64,000 nucleotides of DNA from assembly GCF_019175385.1 (NCBI RefSeq), contig NC_083346.1, positions 1,550,001-1,614,000 on the forward strand. Reading direction: 5' to 3'. The notes below the pieces were generated by a model. It was not told where the DNA came from, searched no databases, and was given only the letters and a program-made list of their open reading frames with translations. The stretch's first letter is position 1; each line of letters opens with the position of its first letter. Origin of the DNA: Lycium barbarum (lineage: Eukaryota; Streptophyta; Magnoliopsida; Solanales; Solanaceae). The position numbers and the translations under genes were made by a program. Shown here one piece after another: positions 57,181 to 64,000 of this stretch.

Positions 57181-58465
57181 AACACGATGGAGGGCAGAGT
57201 CCAAAGCCATGTTAAGAAGGCCCTATTTTTGAAGGTATTTTAGTATTTTGCTTAGGAGCATGAAACCTTGTGATTCCTGTTAATCAAATTGTAATCTGTT
57301 TACATAAACTAAAGGACAATATGTTTATTTCGAGCCTACAGAAAAACTGTGTTTCCTTAAAGAATTTAATCCCCTCACAGTTGCCAAAGGTTTGGATTAA
57401 TTCTTCCCAGGATAGAACGAAATTCTATTCTGCAATACCGGCAATGGAAATTACAGAATTTCAGCGAACTCAACGAATGGTAGTAATCACACGACACTTA
57501 CTGATTTTTGGTTTTGAAAAGAATGCAGTATGAGGGGAAAGAAAATTGCGTTTTTCAGAAAGCAAAAATGTTTTCAGTTTTTCATTTTTCAGTGTGTAAA
57601 AAATGAGGAGAAGCCAGAAAATTTATAGCCTGCTATTTTGATCTGAACAGGTGTGAAAGTGCATGTTCGGTGAAGGAGATGACCGTTGAGAAAAATTAGT
57701 TCCGTTGGGAAAAATAATTCCGCGAATTTAATTAATTAAGTTAAATTTCGCGTGAATTAATTAATATCAGGATTGGAAATATTAAGTAACGAAAATGGAA
57801 ATAAAATAAATTTGGTCCAAAAAGATTATCAATCAATCATTTATCCAAAGCCGAGCCGAGCGACGACAACGGCGCAAGGGGTGGTCTTCTTCTCAACCCT
57901 TTATGAGCTAGAGAACGTGTTGCTTAATATAAGCACACAAATAACACTTTCAACCATCAATGTGGGAGAAGTGCTCACTTAAAAGGTTGTTTTTCAAACT
58001 TTCATTTCTCTCCACTTTTGTTTCCCTCCATTTCCCAATTCATACTTCACCTTTAAACTTCCTCACTTAATGCATTTGTGGACTTTAAACTCAACAAAAC
58101 CTCGTATGGATGGTTATTTTTTTGGTTTTCACTTGGTTCAATACTCTCTTTGGGGACGGATTCGCACCGGGAAGTCCGTAATTGGGGAATAAAGCTCTTT
58201 CTCACAAAGATGACATCATATTTAAGTGGGTTCGAACCTGAGACCTCTGATTAAGAATGAGGTGTACTTACCACTCCATCACAATCTTTATTGGTTGTAT
58301 AAATAGTTTTATGTCTTCATTCTACGCTTGATTACGTTGAAGGCTAGAATGACTTGTGATCTACTTTTGTTGGGTGAACCTTTAATTGCCTTTGAACATT
58401 GTTTTTGGATTCGTAAGAGGTATTTTACCTTTGTGGAGTCAAATAGTTTAGATGTTTTTAGTGAA
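57181..58465. other. TE-like remnant and a second SINE-like piece
   Basis: 57180-58030 has a different, less AT-rich composition, with CCGAGCCGAGCGACGACAAC near 57850 and a 'ttaagttaaatttcgcgtgaattaattaa' stretch, reminiscent of LTR sequence, but I cannot define ends. At about 58210-58290, read on the minus strand, TGATGGAGTGGTAAG (A-box-like) and GGTTCGAACCC (B-box-like) suggest a SINE fragment. The open frames at 57270 and 57773 show no domain. Confidence 0.45.
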
Positions 58466-58470
58466 TGTAA

Positions 58471-61400
58471 TGTTGACACCCAATTTTGTCCCTCCTTTAT
58501 TTAATTTTATTTATTCGGGCTTCTAAATTTGCTGACGAGCTAAATACTTTATTTTCACTACTATTAATATCGCTACTTTTATTTTTCAACATTATAAGTA
58601 TTATTCTATCACAGATTTTAAATGGTTAGTCATCGTTTCGTTTTTCGGGTTTGGACTCGTTAAATTTATTACAAGACCACATTTTTTCAAAATCTTTATT
58701 CTTCTACATATTAATTGTCTTTACATAATATATATTATACCAGTTATTAAATTAGAATCCCAAAATATTTTAGCGGAAGAACGGTCAACAATTTTCAGCC
58801 AATTAATGGTTTAAAATACAAATACAATGTTATTCCCCTACCCAAATAATCATCCCACATTTTAATACCCAACCCACATTATATCAGCCCAAATCCTACA
58901 CCAACTACCTGACCCAGTTCAGTCCAGCCCAAAAATTACCGACCCGGCCCATTTATTTTTTTTACCCCTTTACCCTAATCCCTCCTCACTCTTCTTCTTT
59001 CTTTTCTTTCTCCGCCTCTCTCTCTCTCTCTCTCTATCCTCCGCCGCTCACTCCTCTCTTTTTCTCCTTCACCGCCGCACACCGCTACCCCACGTTCCCC
59101 ACTCCTCCTTACCCCACACCACGCTCCTCCCCACTCATCCTCTTTCTCCACTCACTTGTTCCCCCCGCTCCTCTCCACTCGCCGCCGCTACCCCACAGCC
59201 GACACACGCTCCCTTCTCTCCATATCTCCTCTCTCTTCTCCATCTTCGTTTTCCTCTTCAAAAGGAAGAGTTTGTGCTTCATAACAGGGGGGAAACATTT
59301 TTGCTTTAGAACTGGAGCAGATTTTTTTTGGGGAGCGAAAACGAAATCAATTAAAAACAAAGAAAACAAGATCGAAACAGATCGAAAAGAGATGGGACAG
59401 ACCCGAAAAATCCCCCTCAAACAGACTGAACAAGGTCTGGAATCTACAAATTCCACTACAAAACACAAGATTCGATGAATCATTTGGGTCTGCTTTTTGA
59501 ACACTTCTGAAAAAAAGAGAACCTTTTGGTTGTTGTAATTCGAATTCTGAAATCATTCGTCGTTATTCGAGAGTGGATTCGAGACCCCGACGACCTCAGT
59601 TCACTGCACACAAAAAGGGTAAACAACTCTTCTTTAGTTAGTTTAATTCCAGTCCTTAGTAGTTTAATAAGTATTTGTGTGTTCAACATGTTAGTGGTTT
59701 TAGTTGGCTTAATTTCAGTTTAACAACTGAATAGCATTATGTATGTCCCTGTTTTAATTAGTTTAATTTCGGTTTAGTGGTTAATAATATTTATTGGTTC
59801 ATGTCTTAGTTTGGTTTAGTTTTAGTTTAGTAGTTTAAACAGTATCTATATGTTTATGTCTCAATTTGGTCTAGTTTAATTTCGATTTTTTAATTCCCCT
59901 TTGGCTGATTGTCTTGTTGTCTGATTATGCTAGATCTTTACTCATGTTTAGCTCATATATTTGGTTAGTCTACAGTTCAGTAATGCACCAATCACGTTTA
60001 GCTTTAATTAACCATTTTTGTTTAGTGCGATTGTTCGGTCTGCCAATCAAGCCTAGCTGTGTACATTGCTATCTTCAATCTGAACTAGGGTGATCTGTCG
60101 TAAGTTTCTTTCTGTAAATGATTAGTTACATGTTTGGGAAATTTGCTTACAAATTTTAGCTTTATCTATGGTTGGTTAAAGCCTAAACTAACTTAGGAGG
60201 GTTCTGTATAAACACATGTCTATGGTTGTTTAAGGTTGCTTTGCATGCTTGAATGATTAGTAATGCACGAGGTTTACATCTGGCTTAACTATAATTGTGC
60301 ATCTTTCACTTGAAGGAAATCATGTATCCATGTATGCACCACTAGTTTGTTCATTCTCAGCTTAGCATGACACCACTAAAATTCTATTTGGCTTATTAGG
60401 GGGTGTCATGTGACTGTTGACTTCAGCATAAACTCATATGGTCTTATTTAGTTAAAAAATAGTTGACGAATGTTTTAACAAGTTTAAAGGGGACTGTAAG
60501 TTCAAGTCCAGTATTCTGCATACATATAACATCTCTCAAGTGAATTCTATGTGCGTCTTAAGGTGCATTAGTGACTGATTAATGCTGAAATATTGGTTGC
60601 ATGTCAAGAAGTTCATTCTCTGCTGAATTTGCCCTTGTTTTTACCCACTTCTGCATATACTGTTTGTCTCTTGAAAGTGTTACATGAATTTGCTAAACGC
60701 ATATTCTTTAGACTTACTTAGCCTAAAAAGTGTTTGGTATTTGCTACCCTTAGGCAGTCATGCCAGCTCAGTTCCTCTTGTGACTATACGAGAGTAAATC
60801 ATTTAGTGTGAATGCTTCCGTGTTTGAACAAAAAATATTAAAGAACCTGTCAGATACTTGATTAACTATATTCAATTGGTTCTGCCTAATGCTCATGATT
60901 GTAGCTGTTTTACTTTCATCATGTTGCACCTCCTCCCTTTTTTTTTCCCCTTGTTGTGTTCTTCTGTTACCAGGCATTTGTATATGCCATGCTAAACGTG
61001 AATCCAGTAGGCATATCTGGTTGATTGCTTGCTGAATGTTGTGGAATGCCTTTTGCATATTTTAGAATAATCTCATTTAGTATGTACACATTGAATTCAA
61101 ATTTGTATAGTATAGTTCTAGGATTAAATCTGTCTCACTGTTTGAGGAAACTGTGGTTATTATATATTTGACAAAGAAGATTTATACGTGAAAACATGGA
61201 TATTTCTGGAATCATTCGGTTGGCTTAAAGCATTACAGTTGAATTAACATGAGTCAACAGATGATTCTGTGCATTTTGGCTTCTTCTCATTACGTTTGGT
61301 CTTTGTATACTTTCCTATTACTACGTTGTGCTATGACTACAAAGGATTATAAGTATCACTTCCCTATAGGAGTATCCCAGAACAGACCATGAGTTATCAC

Positions 61401-63485
61401 CTACATGAAACATGTTCAAAGCAACTTGGATCCTGCTACGTCCTCTCCAAGTGTGAAATGACAAATGTGTGATCAATATATAAGATTCTAGACTGTTAGC
61501 ATGTGTTTGAATATGTGCTTAAGAGGAACAAAATAATACTTGTTTTCAATGCCTGAAAAGAACCTGCCTGATTCAACTAAGTTATACTTTAGCCTAAATA
61601 TGTACGTTGAAATTTGACAAGATGAACATGGTCCCCTATCCTACGTTTTCTTCTTTTACTTATGAAAACTTTTGAGTGTCAGCTGAGATGGCTTTATTTC
61701 AAAGTAATTATTACAGTGTATGAGTTTTCTGCCAGTTTAAGGATGTGTGCTTGTACCCTTTAGCTTTGAAATGCTTTTGTTTTAATGGTTTAAGGTTACT
61801 TTATGATTATATCCTGCTCAACTTGGGTGTAATTTTTCATGAATCACAAATAATTCTTTCTTTGTACCCCATGTTGATTTCAAATAGCAGTATGAGAATC
61901 ATGTTTTATAAGTTAGGAATCATTGTAATAGTTTTCAATTGTTAAGAAGAATTACGAAATATACCTTCTTTTATTTGGAGATCATACTTATAGGATGATA
62001 TTAATATTTACTTTGAATGGATGTCATAATGTTGCTCTGTGCCAGCACTATAAACATTTTTTTTGTGTTACCAAGAATCATATTTCCCCTCTATACCTCT
62101 TTATGAATGTGTATACATGAGACATATTCGAACTTATACAATATATACATAATCTACTGATTCGTTTTGAATTTATATTTCACATGCTTAATCTTATTCG
62201 TTGAGTAGATACTAATCTTTTTCTTTTTTTTTTTCTTTTTATGCATGACCATCGTATGCGAGTCCGAGGACTCGTCATCTCCCACATTCGGTGTTGGGCT
62301 AAAAGCCCAACGTAATTTCTCTATCGAGTCAGCCCCCCCCCCCCCCCCCCCCCACAGTAGCGTACAGCCTGCAGCAGCAATATAAAGAAATTCACTGGGC
62401 TTAAGCCCGATAACATGAACAGTTCGCAGCAGTTGGGCTCTAATGAATGGGCCAAACCCACTTACTCTTTTACTCTCTTCCTTATCCTTTTATTTTTGTG
62501 TATTTTTATTTTTCTTTGTATGACTAACATCTTACCTTATTTTATTTTTTCTAACTTAAATGAACTTAGCAAACTGGTGGGGCTTAGTTTAATAATGGGT
62601 AATTAATTTAAGGAAAACCAATCAATCCCATAAGATTCACTTGCTTTCTTGCAGATCTTCAAAATTATGTCTTTATAATATTTCAAAAGAAATTAAAATG
62701 TATGTTCTATATTCGTTCTTGTTCTATAGTTCACATTACAAACAATTTTATAGACTCACGTTGTAATGCAATATATTTTCCGATAGATGTAAATGTAAAT
62801 TCAAGTATATTTCATGAATACATTTTCAAGAATTAATGCATATTTTAATTAAATAAAGCTAATAAAAGAGAAAGAAAACTTACTTCCTTTTGCGTCCTAT
62901 TTACAAAAAATTAAGTACAGATTTTTCTACATTGCAATACTCATACAATATAACTTTTTATTTAAAGTTCACGTTTTGTTGAATCTCGTCTACAAGTATT
63001 ATTTTAAACAATACTATTATACTTTCGTTTAAAATCTTGACAACATTTATAAGTCGTATTTCAAAATAGCATTAAAAGTACTCCTTTATACAAATTATTA
63101 TTTTTCATAAGTTCTATTTTAAATAGTATTTTTACATGTCTATCTATAACTTTAGCCATACTTACAAAATTACTTTCCTTTTTCTATAAATATTATATTT
63201 ACACTTAGCCTAATTAATTGTAATTCCGGTCGGTTAACCATTATTAATGGAATTTAGAGGATGCCTAATACCTTCCCTCTAGGTTAGTTGAACCTTATTC
63301 AGATCTTTTCGGTTTCGTAGACTTTACAATAATATCAACTTTAGATAATTATTTTAATTAACTTTAGGTGTCCTAATTCACCGTAAATAATTAGGTGGCG
63401 ACTCCTTAACATAAACAAAAAATAGGAATCTCCAATATGTTGTACTTCTAAATTTAACTCTCACGGGTTAAAATGGGGTGTGACA
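58471..63485 (+). mobile_element. Solo LTR, 5,015 bp, same family as insertion A (TSD tgtaa)
   Basis: Starts TGTTGACACCC and ends GGGGTGTGACA; flanked by tgtaa at 58466-58470 and 63486-63490. Its first ~300 bp and last ~450 bp align to the minus-strand ends of the 37307-45107 element (for example CTGACGAGCTAAATACTTTA near the start; GGTCGGTTAACCATT and CACCGTAAATAATTAGGTGG near the end). No gag/pol coding is seen between. A (CT)n-rich block (58976-59040), a proline/CCGCC-rich low-complexity block (59030-59230) and a run of 21 C (62333-62353) lie inside. Confidence 0.9.
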
Positions 63486-63490
63486 TGTAA

Positions 63491-64000
63491 CAATAAGATA
63501 CTTTTAATCTAGTTTATTGCCTTCTTCTTTCAAGTTTGTTGTTATCATTTTATGATTTTTTTAATCAATAAAACCTATATAAAGAAAATAAATAAAAGAA
63601 TGCTCAAATTAAAAAGACAATCTAGATAACCAATTCAAAAGACTTAATAGAATGAAAATAAATAAAGAAGACCCAATGTGAAGAGACTTGAATTAAGATA
63701 ATCAATTCAAACGACTTGCATATCTTCCTAATCTTATCTCTTATAACATGATGATTAGCTGTCAATTTTCACTATTAACACATCGTCATCACATGTTAAC
63801 ATTAGTTGACATTAATTTTAAAAAGGACTCAATAAAAAAAAAAGACTTACAAGAACAAAATTAAATTTAGAAAAAGACGTAATGTGCAAAAACTTGAAAT
63901 GATCAATTTAAAAGACTTGCATTCACACTCTCTTATAATCGTAATATGTTGAATGCTTATGGATTAGTTGTCTCTTCACTATTAATATTGTCATCGCATG
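63491..64000. repeat. Intergenic DNA with an imperfect tandem duplication at the window edge
   Basis: 'Gaagacttaatagaatgaaa..aagacttgcat..tcttataacatgatgattagctgtc..cactattaa..cgtcatca' at about 63640-63792 is echoed at 63835-64000 ('aagacttgcattcacactctcttataatcg..attagttgtctcttcactattaa..gtcatcgc'). The second copy runs off the window. Confidence 0.6.

Noticed and set aside
57270..57982. Open frames of 87 and 69 codons
   Set aside because: No recognisable domain, in sequence that looks like a TE remnant; no splice context that would extend them.
59109..59504. 131-aa open frame on the minus strand
   Set aside because: Lies in the low-complexity pyrimidine-rich part of the solo LTR; no domain, composition driven by repeats.

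Overview
The window is AT-rich, intron-containing plant nuclear DNA. Gene structures, a Ty1/copia element primed by initiator-tRNA-Met, hAT, Stowaway and CACTA ends, and SINEs whose 3' ends look like the Au/RTE type all point to a eudicot. The repeat vocabulary suggests Solanaceae, but that is inference from memory. I saw no rRNA, genuine tRNA gene or CRISPR array.

Layout. (1) 1-20.3 kb is gene-rich. It holds the 3' part of a GPI-anchored GH17 beta-1,3-glucanase with an X8 domain (+); a complete six-exon peroxisomal short-chain dehydrogenase of the IBR1/SDRA type (-, ends in SRL); a complete sixteen-exon EH-domain dynamin-like GTPase of the EHD family (-, 547 aa); and a four-exon RIN4-type immune regulator with two NOI motifs and a C-terminal Cys-Cys (-, 213 aa). 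I reconstructed these exons by hand with GT..AG borders and consistent reading phase. Their introns carry a RTE-type LINE tail, a foldback element, SINEs and tandem duplications. (2) 20.3-22.7 kb has layered local duplications leading into a small secreted protein (147 aa, +) that looks like a repeat-type peptide-hormone precursor (DY-x-P units, CEP-like tail). (3) 22.7-30.5 kb is a transposon graveyard: a hAT element inside a SINE, a Helitron-like 3' end, an orphan 3' LTR and twin MITEs. (4) 30.5-32.2 kb is an intronless 553-codon PfkB-type sugar/nucleoside kinase lacking its N-terminus and carrying an unrelated-looking C-terminal extension of about 180 residues. (5) 33.9-34.3 kb is a CACTA-type terminus with palindromic subterminal repeats. 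(6) 36.0-49.5 kb is a three-layer nest: a copia element (TSD gtaag) broken by a long solo-LTR-like insertion (TSD atatt), itself broken by another long LTR-like insertion (TSD gattt). (7) 50.9-52.05 kb is a small Lys-rich, probably nuclear protein gene (-) with a leader intron. (8) 52-64 kb is mostly repeats, including a hAT with 8-bp TSD, an inverted Stowaway pair, a SINE and a second solo LTR of the same family as the middle layer of the nest (TSD tgtaa), in opposite orientation.

The host genes do not form a pathway. The adjacency of the IBR1-type and EHD-type genes matches, as I remember it, the neighbouring Arabidopsis loci At4g05530 and At4g05520, so that pair may be ancient microsynteny. 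All family assignments are by recognition of motifs; no database search was run.
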